A stretch of DNA of 64,000 nt from a virus, in IMG/VR virus record IMGVR_UViG_3300005613_000051, positions 1 to 64,000 of that record; one strand, 5' to 3'. The notes below the pieces were generated by a model. It made no database searches, had not been told where the DNA came from, and worked only from the letters and a program-made list of their open reading frames with translations. Positions 25,119-35,092 of the stretch are shown one piece after another (the first letter of the stretch is position 1; every line of letters starts with the position of its first letter). A program made the translations under genes and the position numbers.

Positions 25119-27467
25119 ATGTTATATAAAGCAACCCATAAACAAAAAAAGATAATTAAACTTGCTCCTGATGCTTTAGTGCGAATTAATGGTAGTTCAA
25201 GAGTGACTATCTGCCCCAACCCGGATTGTCAAGCTTCCATAAATTTATCAAAATATATAACCAATATTTCTTCTAGCTTAGCAAATAATACTACAATAGG
25301 TAATGCTCAGTTTAATATAGCTATGCCACGGCATGGAGATGATGGAATATATATGGTACGAGGAGGCAAGGTACATGGCATATATCTGATGGATGAAGTT
25401 GAGATTTTTATAAAAGGTAGATTTTTAAGTTTAGATAATAAATATAAATATCATAAAGTTTTTTGGGGAGTAATAAGCAATATCAGTGAATCCTATAGTG
25501 GTGGTGTTCAAAATATCTCAGTTAGTTGTGAATCAATGTTAAAATGGCTTCAATTAATGAAAACTAATGAAAATCCCGCAATCTTAGCTTATGAAGATAC
25601 TACCTCTCGAATAGGAGTAGAATCTCAATTAATTACGGGTAAGGTTTATGCTAATAAAAATCCATATGAAATAATATATTCTTTAGTAAAACTCTCCGCA
25701 GGGAACATGGTAATTCCGACGGGTTTAGATTCCGAGACCCAATCCATAAATGAAGGACTATCTAAAGAACAGAGATCCCTTATTCCTGTAGGAAACGGAG
25801 CTATTATAGGTGCTCAAGATATACAACTTTTAAATAAATGGAGAGATAAATTTGCTAGTATTAAAAGTTCTTTGAAGATGTTTGGTACATCAGAAGAATC
25901 TTTTATAGATAATAATGATGCTAAACAAACGGAAGCAAGTACAAAAGAAAAATCAGTAAATGCTGGAGGTAAAACAAGAAATACTCCTATTCAAATATTT
26001 TATAATTCTAGAGCTTTGATGGATTTTAAACCATTTTTTAAACCAGAAAATGCAGGAGAAATTGATCCATTTAAGAGTACCTATAAAAATAACTTAGAAA
26101 TTGCAAGTGAAGTTAAACTTATGACAGGTTTTGAATTTTATTTAGATACCACAGGAGATATTATTTTTAAACCTCCGTTTTGGAATGTAGATACAAGAAA
26201 AAATCCTGTTTTTGTTATAAAGGATGAAGATATTGTAAGCTGGGATTTTCAAGAATCTGACGAGACTATTGTTACTCGAATGGAAATCACAGGTAGCTTT
26301 GATCAATGGCTCAACCCCGATAGTGATTTAGTACCCAGAGGTATTTTTACTAATTATAATTTAGCTAGACAATTTGGGATGAGAACTGAACAACAAAGTA
26401 TGAGATTCTTCACAACTTCAGCTATGTGTTATTATTATGCAATAAATGAGATGGATCGAATAAATTCAGGAAGATATAAAGCATCTCTTACTATAATTGG
26501 TAGACCTGAATTGAGATTAGGATTACCTGTATATATTGAAAGTAGAGATATCTTTGGATACCTTGACAATATTAGTCATAACTTTACTTTTGGAGGACCT
26601 TACCAAACACAAATACATATTTCTGCTATACGTAAAAAGTATTTAGGAGAAGACCCTATGTTAGGAGGTTTTGAATTTGAGAAACAGAAAGATTCTTTTA
26701 TGGCTTATAAGTATAAAGGGGATCCTGTTATGCTTGTATACCAAGATGCCTCAGATAAAAGTAATGAATTTATTAGAAGTATTAATCCGAAGTATAGGAA
26801 TCAGAATAAGACAATAGCAGAAACACAATCCAAACAAGCTACCGTTGCTGCTGAAAAACTTCAAGAACATAGTCGGGATCTTCTTAGAACAAATAGAGCA
26901 GGTATTTATAAAGAAGTTTCCTTAAGAAGTGATGAAGCTCAAAAAATATTAAAAGAATTTGATTTCGCAAAAGAAAAAGAAAATAAGGATTCTTATTTAG
27001 ATTTTTTACAAAAAGCTATACCTGTTTCTGATGAAGAAGGCTATGAATTAATTGGTATATTTGAAAACGGAAGATCCTTATATCTAGATGATGATGGTAT
27101 TTTAAAAAAGAAAGGTAGAAGTTTTTCAGAAATATTAAGTAATACCTTAAATAAAGTTACAAATAAAAAACAAACTTTTGATGCTCCAACCTTAACCACT
27201 GTCAAGATAAAGAATGATCCTACAGATAATGCTAATTATCTCCAATCATATTTTGATACTCCAGATGAAACAACCAATACTGCAAAAGAAATAAAAAATT
27301 ATTATGCAGATAAATCTTTAGAATTAGCAAAATTAAATCCTAAAATGGATAGAACTAGAAAAGAAGGATGTTCTTGTTATGATAGTGCTATAACAGGAGT
27401 ATCATTAAGAGATACTGTTTCTTCTGGAAACAAACAAAGAATTATAGCAAAAGTTAATACTAAATAA
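25119..27467 (+). CDS. Baseplate hub protein (gp27 / gpD-like)
   Basis: This 782-residue protein has a hub-type N-terminal half: early strands ending in VEIFIKGRFL, then VFWGVISNISESYSGGVQ and SVSCESMLKWLQL, which match the tube-like domain of late-control D/gp27 hubs. A second such domain follows (about 330-500, with FEFYLDTTGDIIFKPP and RMEITGSFDQW). The C-terminal third is charged and helical and ends in GCSCYDS, which may be a metal site or disulphide. It lies between the tube-initiator proteins and the spike gene, as hubs do. AGGAT precedes the ATG. Confidence 0.78.
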   Translation: MLYKATHKQKKIIKLAPDALVRINGSSRVTICPNPDCQASINLSKYITNISSSLANNTTIGNAQFNIAMPRHGDDGIYMVRGGKVHGIYLMDEVEIFIKGRFLSLDNKYKYHKVFWGVISNISESYSGGVQNISVSCESMLKWLQLMKTNENPAILAYEDTTSRIGVESQLITGKVYANKNPYEIIYSLVKLSAGNMVIPTGLDSETQSINEGLSKEQRSLIPVGNGAIIGAQDIQLLNKWRDKFASIKSSLKMFGTSEESFIDNNDAKQTEASTKEKSVNAGGKTRNTPIQIFYNSRALMDFKPFFKPENAGEIDPFKSTYKNNLEIASEVKLMTGFEFYLDTTGDIIFKPPFWNVDTRKNPVFVIKDEDIVSWDFQESDETIVTRMEITGSFDQWLNPDSDLVPRGIFTNYNLARQFGMRTEQQSMRFFTTSAMCYYYAINEMDRINSGRYKASLTIIGRPELRLGLPVYIESRDIFGYLDNISHNFTFGGPYQTQIHISAIRKKYLGEDPMLGGFEFEKQKDSFMAYKYKGDPVMLVYQDASDKSNEFIRSINPKYRNQNKTIAETQSKQATVAAEKLQEHSRDLLRTNRAGIYKEVSLRSDEAQKILKEFDFAKEKENKDSYLDFLQKAIPVSDEEGYELIGIFENGRSLYLDDDGILKKKGRSFSEILSNTLNKVTNKKQTFDAPTLTTVKIKNDPTDNANYLQSYFDTPDETTNTAKEIKNYYADKSLELAKLNPKMDRTRKEGCSCYDSAITGVSLRDTVSSGNKQRIIAKVNTK

Positions 27468-27479
27468 GGAATAAGAGAG

Positions 27480-29543
27480 ATGAGTGGATACTATGACGTA
27501 ATACATAAGGGACATAAAAACCACGCAAACAGGTCAATAAATTCTAATAATGAGGGACAGTTTCTTAGATTAGCTAAGATTACTCGTGTAGACTATGAAA
27601 AATTTGTCGTTGACTTAACATATATAGATTCTATAGGTAGTTACCCAAGTGTAGGTATCTCTGCTGCTTATGGTGGGTATCGTTCTTTTTTAGGTGCAAT
27701 GCCTAGAGCAGGTGACTGGGTTATTGTAGGATATGCACGATCAGGATCTTTTACAGAACCCGTAATTATACAGTTCCTACCAAGAGGATATTCTCAAGGT
27801 CTAGCAAATGATATAGTAGGTTCTCCTAAATATCATGAAGAACAAGGTATATATAAACCCCTTAGATTTAAGATGAAAAAAATTTATGAAGGAGAGATAT
27901 ATGGCAGTTCTTCTTATGGTAGCGAAATTTATCTTGATAAAAGTGTTAGTATCTCCAACAGTAAGTTAAATGAAATTATTCTAAAATCTTCTGATCAATC
28001 CTTAAATATAACTGCTCTAAATGCCTACCTATCTTATTGTGGTGTGAGAACAACCACAGGATTAATTCATAGAAATGCTCTTATAAATGATCCTGAATTT
28101 ATAAGTATAGGAGGAGATAGCCAATTTCCAACATATATTAATGAAGACGGAAATCCTTGTTATACAGTACCCTATACAGGAACTATAAACTCCTCCGCAC
28201 CATATGGTAGTGAAACAATTGATATGGGTCGTCAGGGTTTTATAGAACATAGAACTGAAGTAAAAGAATTAGAATATCCCCTGATAAGTGTAACTGAAGC
28301 TAATAGTGGTGTAGATATAGATAGTCTTTATAAATTAAAATCTGATGGTAAAGAATCAAATCAACCCTTGGTAATTCAAGTTTTAGGTACTCTCGTAGGT
28401 AATGACCCTATAGGAAATGCTGGAAAGAAAAAATATGGCAAAATTTTAAAACCTACTCTTTTTAAGGATAATGTTAATTTAATTGGATCAGAAATAAGAG
28501 AAGATGCTTGTATAAGTGATAATGGTATTAACGAAGCTATCTCCTTAGCAGCAGCTTATACCCTTAAATTTCCTAATTCTGGAACGGGTTTTTACGTAAA
28601 TAAACAAGGTAAATATTTTGCTAATATTGGAGCTTCAACTTCAGTAGATCCTGCTGGTCCCGGAGAGTCTGTTGAAATTAATACCATGGGTCATAGCAAA
28701 TTATACTTTGGAGCAAATCAACGATTTAATAGATCTTTAACAGTGGGAACTCGTGGGGGTATAAAAACTTCTTTTGGTTCTGACAACGATAAACTTAGAT
28801 CGTGGGAAGCTACCTTTAAGAAAGGAATTTACTGGAATATCCTATCTGGGGATAAGGATGGCTTAGCTTTATTTCATAAAATTAAAGGGGATGTTCGCTA
28901 TGAAATATCGGGTAATCGTCATACCGTAGTCACAGGTAACGATATCCGACTTGTACATGGAATCCTAGAGGATAGAGTATTTGGTAAAAAAGTAGATAAT
29001 TTTGTTCAAGATAAAGCAACCAATTATGGTGGAGCTTATGCTGAAACATCTGTAGGGCATTTCTCCCAAACATTAGCTTCTGGACAATCTAAGACTATTG
29101 CAGCTCCAGATGTTGCTGCAGGAGATACTGTAGCAGAGAAAACCGATGTTCTTTTAGGAGATGTGATCCATAGTATGCTTTTGGGGAATAAAACCGAAGA
29201 TATAAAAGTAGGTAATTATGATACCAGTATGCTAGCAGGAAATAGAACTATAGATATTAAAGTAGGTAATTATACCTTAAGTATAGGTCTTGGTAATATT
29301 GAGATCAAAACAATGCTGGGATCTATTGATATAAAAACTACTACAGGTAATGTGACGATTAGTGGGACTTTAGGTGTGAAAGTCAAAAGTGCAGTTAAGG
29401 TGGATATTGAAGCTCCTCAAGTTAAAATAGGAGGACTTCCTATGCAGGGAGGAGTTGTCAATGATGGACCAGCCGGTCATAAGTGTTACATAACGGGAGG
29501 TCCCCACTTAGGATCTAAAACTGTTACCTGCAATAACATGTAG
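27480..29543 (+). CDS. Baseplate spike protein (gp5/VgrG-like) with OB fold and beta-helix needle
   Basis: In this 687-residue protein, residues about 25-105 form an OB-fold-like domain (LRLAKITRVDYEKFVVDLTY to MPRAGDWVIVGY). The middle is beta-rich and variable. From about residue 555 a series of strand repeats (GDVIHSMLLGNKTEDIKVGN, TSMLAGNRTIDIKVGN and so on) matches the trimeric beta-helix of gp5 and VgrG needles. The end (GHKCYITGGPHLGSKTVTC) contains His and Cys residues able to bind a metal at the tip. There is no lysozyme domain as in T4 gp5. The trimer should pierce the outer membrane at contraction. Confidence 0.84.
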   Translation: MSGYYDVIHKGHKNHANRSINSNNEGQFLRLAKITRVDYEKFVVDLTYIDSIGSYPSVGISAAYGGYRSFLGAMPRAGDWVIVGYARSGSFTEPVIIQFLPRGYSQGLANDIVGSPKYHEEQGIYKPLRFKMKKIYEGEIYGSSSYGSEIYLDKSVSISNSKLNEIILKSSDQSLNITALNAYLSYCGVRTTTGLIHRNALINDPEFISIGGDSQFPTYINEDGNPCYTVPYTGTINSSAPYGSETIDMGRQGFIEHRTEVKELEYPLISVTEANSGVDIDSLYKLKSDGKESNQPLVIQVLGTLVGNDPIGNAGKKKYGKILKPTLFKDNVNLIGSEIREDACISDNGINEAISLAAAYTLKFPNSGTGFYVNKQGKYFANIGASTSVDPAGPGESVEINTMGHSKLYFGANQRFNRSLTVGTRGGIKTSFGSDNDKLRSWEATFKKGIYWNILSGDKDGLALFHKIKGDVRYEISGNRHTVVTGNDIRLVHGILEDRVFGKKVDNFVQDKATNYGGAYAETSVGHFSQTLASGQSKTIAAPDVAAGDTVAEKTDVLLGDVIHSMLLGNKTEDIKVGNYDTSMLAGNRTIDIKVGNYTLSIGLGNIEIKTMLGSIDIKTTTGNVTISGTLGVKVKSAVKVDIEAPQVKIGGLPMQGGVVNDGPAGHKCYITGGPHLGSKTVTCNNM

Positions 29544-29594
29544 GTAATTAAGAAGTAATATTACAATAAATTATCATAAAACAGTAAAATAAAT

Positions 29595-30203
29595 ATGGCT
29601 TTAAATGGTGGACAATTAGGAAAATTAATCTTAGCTCAGTGTTCTGCAAAAGGAATTGTTGGTACTGAAATGCCAAAATTTAGTGCAGCAATGGGTGAAG
29701 GTATTGTTGAATCATTTAAAGAAATGAATAAGGTACAGACAATTGATGTTGGGGTGATGACTTCAGGAAAAGGTAAGGGAAAAATGATAGGAATTATTCC
29801 TGATGTACTTGTTCAAATTACTATCCCCCTATTAATGGCTCAAGGTGTCTTAGGCACTAGAATGAAAGATATCGCTGAAGGGGTTTGTTTTGCTTGTGCT
29901 CTTCATTTTAATACAATGAGTGAAGTAGAGACATCCCACAGTACTGTTGCTTTAGGATCTGGTACAGGAAAAGTTTTAGGTTTGACTCCTGCTAAGATGG
30001 AAAAAAAAGTAATGGAGAAGATGAAAGCACAGAATTATGATGGAACAATGTTAAAACCTCTTGTGAAGGCTTTTTCTACAGGATTCTGTCTCAATGTTAT
30101 GGCAACAGGTATAGTGAATGTAGTTATAACAGGTGCTCCATCTCCTCTGATTTTAGGTGTTCCTGTTCCATCAGGTGGTTCTGGAAAAGGCAAAGTGAAA
30201 TAA
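29595..30203 (+). CDS. Putative baseplate-associated structural protein
   Basis: This 202-residue protein is rich in Gly, Met, Val and Ile, with several amphipathic segments (VQITIPLLMAQGVLG and VCFACALHF) and a Gly/Lys tail (GGSGKGKVK). It begins after a 51-bp spacer with no clear Shine-Dalgarno site, so translation may depend on another signal. It lies between the spike and a giant baseplate gene, suggesting a hub or wedge accessory. Some mid segments are hydrophobic enough to insert into membranes, but no signal peptide is seen. The family was not recognised. Confidence 0.6.
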   Translation: MALNGGQLGKLILAQCSAKGIVGTEMPKFSAAMGEGIVESFKEMNKVQTIDVGVMTSGKGKGKMIGIIPDVLVQITIPLLMAQGVLGTRMKDIAEGVCFACALHFNTMSEVETSHSTVALGSGTGKVLGLTPAKMEKKVMEKMKAQNYDGTMLKPLVKAFSTGFCLNVMATGIVNVVITGAPSPLILGVPVPSGGSGKGKVK

Positions 30204-30215
30204 AGGACAATAATT

Positions 30216-33200
30216 ATGCCTATGAATTTAGGATTCTTTTTTATAAGAAAACCAAGAGTTAGTCAGTATAACGCAGTATCTACCCTACCCCCCACTTCTC
30301 AAGGTACTTTTGCATTAGAGCAATGTTTTAAAGTATCCTATACTGGAGCTGGAGCTTCTTCTGTTTTATTATCTATTACTGGTAAAAAATTTCTAACTCT
30401 TGTTAATGAAACTATGGATCATGCAGATAATTTGATCATAGATGTAATTGGAAGAACTATTCAAGAATTAGTAGATGAAATAAATAATAATTCTAATTAT
30501 ACTGCAACCATACTAACCTCAACTAAAGAAGATTTATGTTTATTAGAAGGAACAGTTCGAACAAACATAAATAATACCTTATACACCGTGTATTATAATA
30601 GAGAAATAGAGTATATGATAGATACCTCTGTAGAAGGTAAACTAGGAAACTGTTCAATTTCCTATAAAGAAGAAGATTTTATATTTAGTGGAGAGAACAG
30701 CAAATGGATGATTGATGAGGGATTCACTTATGATGCTCTTGATGTTCCTATTCCTGTGAATGGTTTAGTGAATTTAGGTAATTTAGGAGTACAAATAAAG
30801 TTTTTTCCAGCTATAGATGCTACGGATAATGACTTAAATAGAATAGTTACTTTTAATGATTTAGAACTTGTCCAATCTTTAGATTCTCCTATATCTGAAG
30901 CTACTTTTTCTGCTGCACCGCTACTTATACCTGATACCCTTGAATTAAAAATAAATCAACAAATTAAAGAGGAAGGAATAGATTATATAGTAGATTATGG
31001 TGTTCCTGCAGAACTTAGAACTGTAAATTCATCCCCATATATTTTTGATAATACCAACAATATTTTTAAAATAAGACATAATAGTTTGCCAATACAAGAA
31101 TTTGTTATTCCAATAGGAAGCATTACAGCAGAAGATTTAGCAGATTTTATTAATCAAGAGGCTCTTGGATTTACAGCATATTCTTACTTGGATGTAGAAA
31201 CTAGACTTGAATATTTTTCTGTTAAAGCAGATAGAGGGACTTTTTATCATCAAATAAAAATAGAGGATGGCACTGCTAATTCAGTTCTGGGGTACACTGA
31301 TCAACTTGCATCAAAAGGGGAAGCAAACGGTAAGTTATTATTTATGACACATATCCCCTCAGAGGATATTACTCCTTCTGAAAGAATAAGTACTCTAGCT
31401 GTTAATGCTATTGCTTCTGCTACAGATAATCCTTTTTTAGGTATTTATACGGATAATTTTAAATTACAAGAAAATGGACAAGAGTTAGAAAAGGATAAGG
31501 ATTTTCTTGTTACAGATAATGGGAATATTCAACTAGTAGCAAAAATAGAAGAAGAAAATTTATTAAGTGGAGTTTTAACTGAAGATAATAATTTATTCCC
31601 AGATAGTTTTAATGTTTACGATAATGGTGAAAAATTAATTTTAAATACAGATTATAAAATCAATCCCCAAGGGGGTTGGATTACTCTAGCAACTTCTGCT
31701 TTTCCAGGACATGTGTACACTGCTGATTATTCACATAAGACACAAGGACTTATTAAAGGAGAAGTTATTTTAGGAGAAAAAGCTTTTTTAGAAGGTACTC
31801 GTAATGCTCCCTATTCTATTTCTTTAAATCAGTCTACTTTTAAGGTATCTATAAATAATAATTCTGCACAATCCTTTGATTTTCCTCAAGGAAATGGAAT
31901 TATTCTAGAAGATGTTATTTCAATTATCAACTCTTCAGCAACAGGGTTTGAAGCATACTCCTCTAATAACAAGCTTGCTGTAAGAACATTACTCTCTGGA
32001 CCAGAAGTTTCTATAACTATATTAGATGGATCTTTTAATTCTATTGCGGGGTTTGAAGATTACACAAGTGTTACTGGATCAGGAGCAAAAGGTGGAGAGC
32101 AAGCTTTAGAAGTAACTCATAGTCCTATGGAAATAAAAGGATTTTCGGCTCCTGCAGGAGGAGATACTATCATTATAAAAAATAATGATATTACTAATAG
32201 ATATTCTCCTGGTACTATTATAAAACTTTTAAATGATTATTATCAAGTTAGAGATACTTACTTAGAAAATAGAGCTAATATAATCAATTCCGTTTCAGAA
32301 CCCTATACCTTAATTGAAACTTCCAATACTACTTTTAAATTCACTATAGATGATAATGAAGAGACCACAGTAACTTTTTCACCAGGAAAAGAAATAGGAG
32401 TAGATTTACTTATTGATCAAATTAATAGAGTACATCCAAATGCTTCAAAAGCAATGTTTATTAATGGAATGAAACGTATTCAATTATTAGGGGAAGTCTA
32501 TGTTAAAATAGGTAATGGTAATGCTAACAGAACATTAGGATTTGAAAATAATTCAGAAGATACTGATACTCCTGATACTTTTTTATTCACTACAAGTGTT
32601 TTTAAAACAATATATATTAATCCCAAGATGTACACTACTGTTAATCCTGTAGTATTTGTAGATGAAGTATTATTCAAAAAAGAAGTACCTCAAAATACAA
32701 ATGAAATTACATTTTATGGTGATGCTACTCCCACTTATCAAAGTAACATAGTTCTTAGATTGGATAACAAATATTTTTATACAGTTAAAAGTTCTAGTTA
32801 TGATGTTGATAACAATGAAACCCTTGTAACCCTTACATCAAAAATTGATATTCCTATTTTTAAAGATACTGTTATAGCTTATACTGAAAATCCAATTTTA
32901 TTTGAAGGAGATAATAAATTAAAAACAAATTTATTTCCTGTTCTTTCTGAACCCTTTACACTTTATAAAAATAATAATCTTTTAACTTTTGAAGAAGATT
33001 ACGAAATATCTGATATGGGAGGTATAGAACTTACTAAAGGTTTAGTAAATGGTGATAAGTTCTATATAAATTATTTTGGCAAACGATATATAGATGCAGG
33101 TACTTCAGTTATTGCTGATTATACTTATTTTGATTTTTTAAGAATAGGTTCTAATATTAAAATAAGTTTTCAAGCAGATAATCCAGATAATTTTTATCTA

Positions 33201-34664
33201 AATGTTATCCATGCTTCTACTCTGATGAATTCTTTTCAAAAAGAAGCTATAGATAAGATACAACAAACTTCCAATTCTAGTTCAACGGGATTTCCTACTG
33301 GAGAAATTCCAGTAACTAATAATGCTGAAAGTGGTAATGGTTCTTTTGAATATGATCTAGGAGATTATGATGATAAAATTGTCTTGACACTTACTTGGTT
33401 TAACTTTTTTGATAATAGAATTAAATATTTTGAAGAAGAAAAACGTTTATTAAAAGGATTTAGAATTGGTGCAGAAGATGGTAGATTGACTCAAAGTCAA
33501 ATTGAAGATTCAGCTAATAATCCTCCGACTAGATTATTTCCTTCTCCGGATAATAGACCTGAAGAAGAAAGAGCAGAACCTCTTCTCTTACCTTGTCTAT
33601 TTGGTGAAAATAAAAATGATGAGGGTATTGATTCTATGGGTTGGTTTTCTGATCATATCCTTAAGGTACTTAATGATGAACTTACAAAGATTAATGAAGA
33701 AAAAACAAAATTAAATCAGTTATTAGGTAAGAGTACTACCTCTGGATCTACAGCTAGTACTGGAAGTTTTGATATATATGGTTCTGAACAGATGCAGTTG
33801 TATGTTGAAAGAAATTCAGGTGGAACTTTAATTCAAAATAACTATACAATTACTTTTACTGAAAAATTCAACACTTTTCCTCTTGTAGTACATCGACCAA
33901 ATTCTGCTGCTGAAATTGCTAGTGATATTAATACTCAAACTGGATTAAGCATAGCTTCTAGTTCAGGAAGTACTGTCTATCTTAATTCTAATGCCTCTAC
34001 TCCCTGTGTATATGTTATATCAGATGCTTCTAGTGTGGGATTTGGAAATGATTCTGATGCCTCAGTAAGAAGTAGAAGTCCTTGGTGGACTGGAGGATAT
34101 TCCTACTCTTTAGTAGTTCCTGGAAGTTACTCTGTACACTTAGATATCTTAGAGGAAAATTCAATAAGAACTGATAATAATAATAGACACAATGAACAAA
34201 TTCAACAATTGAATGGTATAATGGAAGAATGGGTACCCCCTTTAGATACGGCTTTTAATCCAGCTAAAACAGAAAAAGATAATTCTCAAAATTGGATTAA
34301 TACATCTAACAGTTTTACGACAAATAGTAATACCTTTGATAATTTAAAATCTATTTCAGGGGGACATCTTTTTGATTCAATAGACGATCCTTCTATACTT
34401 AATAGTAGAATAGCAGAAATAGATACTAGGATAAGCACTCTTAATACTAGAATAAGTAATGTACACACAAGATATTCTGAAATAGATGCTACTCTTTTAA
34501 ACGAACAATTATTTGATCAAAGATACGCTTGGTTAATCATACTCACACATCGAAATAATGGTTATTATGCTGATAGAAAAAGAGCAATTGATACCCATAA
34601 CCAAAATATAAGAGAAGCTGAAAATAGTTCGACTGTTTTAAGTTCAATGAGTATGTTTGGATAA
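30216..34664 (+). CDS. Giant modular baseplate/tail protein (1482 residues)
   Basis: The protein is built from repeated beta modules. One module of about 85-100 residues occurs about five times: a strand with F-x-I/V, a P-x-G turn, a helix ending in I-N, then an aromatic strand and a final N-x-x-(L/I)-G-F (for example NSVLGY, NSIAGF, NRTLGF). A second, shorter module occurs three times with a 'NG..L....DY' core (NGQELEKDKDF, NGEKLILNTDY, NNLLTFEEDY). The C-terminal about 270 residues are polar helix with coiled-coil character. It is probably a structural arm of the baseplate. AAGGAC precedes the ATG. No catalytic motif was noticed. Confidence 0.7.
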   Translation: MPMNLGFFFIRKPRVSQYNAVSTLPPTSQGTFALEQCFKVSYTGAGASSVLLSITGKKFLTLVNETMDHADNLIIDVIGRTIQELVDEINNNSNYTATILTSTKEDLCLLEGTVRTNINNTLYTVYYNREIEYMIDTSVEGKLGNCSISYKEEDFIFSGENSKWMIDEGFTYDALDVPIPVNGLVNLGNLGVQIKFFPAIDATDNDLNRIVTFNDLELVQSLDSPISEATFSAAPLLIPDTLELKINQQIKEEGIDYIVDYGVPAELRTVNSSPYIFDNTNNIFKIRHNSLPIQEFVIPIGSITAEDLADFINQEALGFTAYSYLDVETRLEYFSVKADRGTFYHQIKIEDGTANSVLGYTDQLASKGEANGKLLFMTHIPSEDITPSERISTLAVNAIASATDNPFLGIYTDNFKLQENGQELEKDKDFLVTDNGNIQLVAKIEEENLLSGVLTEDNNLFPDSFNVYDNGEKLILNTDYKINPQGGWITLATSAFPGHVYTADYSHKTQGLIKGEVILGEKAFLEGTRNAPYSISLNQSTFKVSINNNSAQSFDFPQGNGIILEDVISIINSSATGFEAYSSNNKLAVRTLLSGPEVSITILDGSFNSIAGFEDYTSVTGSGAKGGEQALEVTHSPMEIKGFSAPAGGDTIIIKNNDITNRYSPGTIIKLLNDYYQVRDTYLENRANIINSVSEPYTLIETSNTTFKFTIDDNEETTVTFSPGKEIGVDLLIDQINRVHPNASKAMFINGMKRIQLLGEVYVKIGNGNANRTLGFENNSEDTDTPDTFLFTTSVFKTIYINPKMYTTVNPVVFVDEVLFKKEVPQNTNEITFYGDATPTYQSNIVLRLDNKYFYTVKSSSYDVDNNETLVTLTSKIDIPIFKDTVIAYTENPILFEGDNKLKTNLFPVLSEPFTLYKNNNLLTFEEDYEISDMGGIELTKGLVNGDKFYINYFGKRYIDAGTSVIADYTYFDFLRIGSNIKISFQADNPDNFYLNVIHASTLMNSFQKEAIDKIQQTSNSSSTGFPTGEIPVTNNAESGNGSFEYDLGDYDDKIVLTLTWFNFFDNRIKYFEEEKRLLKGFRIGAEDGRLTQSQIEDSANNPPTRLFPSPDNRPEEERAEPLLLPCLFGENKNDEGIDSMGWFSDHILKVLNDELTKINEEKTKLNQLLGKSTTSGSTASTGSFDIYGSEQMQLYVERNSGGTLIQNNYTITFTEKFNTFPLVVHRPNSAAEIASDINTQTGLSIASSSGSTVYLNSNASTPCVYVISDASSVGFGNDSDASVRSRSPWWTGGYSYSLVVPGSYSVHLDILEENSIRTDNNNRHNEQIQQLNGIMEEWVPPLDTAFNPAKTEKDNSQNWINTSNSFTTNSNTFDNLKSISGGHLFDSIDDPSILNSRIAEIDTRISTLNTRISNVHTRYSEIDATLLNEQLFDQRYAWLIILTHRNNGYYADRKRAIDTHNQNIREAENSSTVLSSMSMFG

Positions 34665-34669
34665 TTATT

Positions 34670-34855
34670 ATGAATTTAAGTTTTAGGAACACCCCTAGTA
34701 AACTACTAATAGACTCTAAAGATGAGAGAGAAAAATTACATAAAGTAGGAGGTTTCTTAAGATGCATAAACCCAAAAAGAAATGCAATCACTCCAAGATT
34801 ACTGAAACATGGAAAAATAGAAGAAGATGTAAACTTCGAGGAATTCCTAAGTTAA
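34670..34855 (+). CDS. Small unknown protein
   Basis: This 61-residue basic protein begins 5 bp after the preceding stop with only a weak ribosome binding site. Its codons favour A/T in third position, as in the neighbours, which supports coding. It contains SKDEREKLHKVGGFLRC in the middle. It overlaps for 94 nt an alternative frame that has a much better ribosome binding site; that frame is entered separately. No function can be suggested beyond possible baseplate assembly. Confidence 0.5.
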   Translation: MNLSFRNTPSKLLIDSKDEREKLHKVGGFLRCINPKRNAITPRLLKHGKIEEDVNFEEFLS

Positions 34856-34908
34856 TCCTGGAGAAGGAGAAGAGATATGAATCAAGAAAAGAAACCTCAA
34901 AATCTTAA
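34762..34908 (+). CDS. Alternative overlapping small ORF: basic Cys/His peptide
   Basis: A 48-residue frame begins at an ATG preceded by a perfect AGGAGG with 9-nt spacing, far stronger than the site of the ORF it overlaps. The product is very basic and begins MHKPKKKCNHSK; a later WKNRRRCK adds a second Cys. It resembles small nucleic-acid-binding peptides with CxH...C sites. It overlaps the start of the next gene by 32 nt. Third-position base use is less typical of this phage, so it may be spurious. Confidence 0.35.
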   Translation: MHKPKKKCNHSKITETWKNRRRCKLRGIPKLILEKEKRYESRKETSKS

Positions 34909-35092
34909 TATAAACGAAAAAAAAGATACTCCTCTCAAATGGGAAAGGAAAGTTAGAAGTAAAGGTGTTTTTGATCTAATACAACCTATACTAGGTAATT
35001 TTGTTTTATTAATTGAAGAAGAAAGAAAAAGAACTATAGAAAAAATGGAAAGAGCTAAAAAAGTTTTAGAGAGGATGAAAAACAATAGATGA
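34877..35092 (+). CDS. Small helical unknown protein
   Basis: This 71-residue basic protein starts after GGAGAAGGAGAAG, a strong ribosome binding region. Its C-terminal half is a long Lys/Glu/Arg helix (EERKRTIEKMERAKKVL) that may form a coiled coil. The stop codon overlaps the ATG of the 1495-residue gene, so it is translationally coupled to a giant baseplate protein and may assist its folding or attachment. Confidence 0.6.
   Translation: MNQEKKPQNLNINEKKDTPLKWERKVRSKGVFDLIQPILGNFVLLIEEERKRTIEKMERAKKVLERMKNNR

Noticed and set aside
25443-25450. Exact TATAAATA box on the + strand.
   Set aside because: It lies well inside the baseplate hub coding region and encodes part of a conserved-looking segment; most likely chance.
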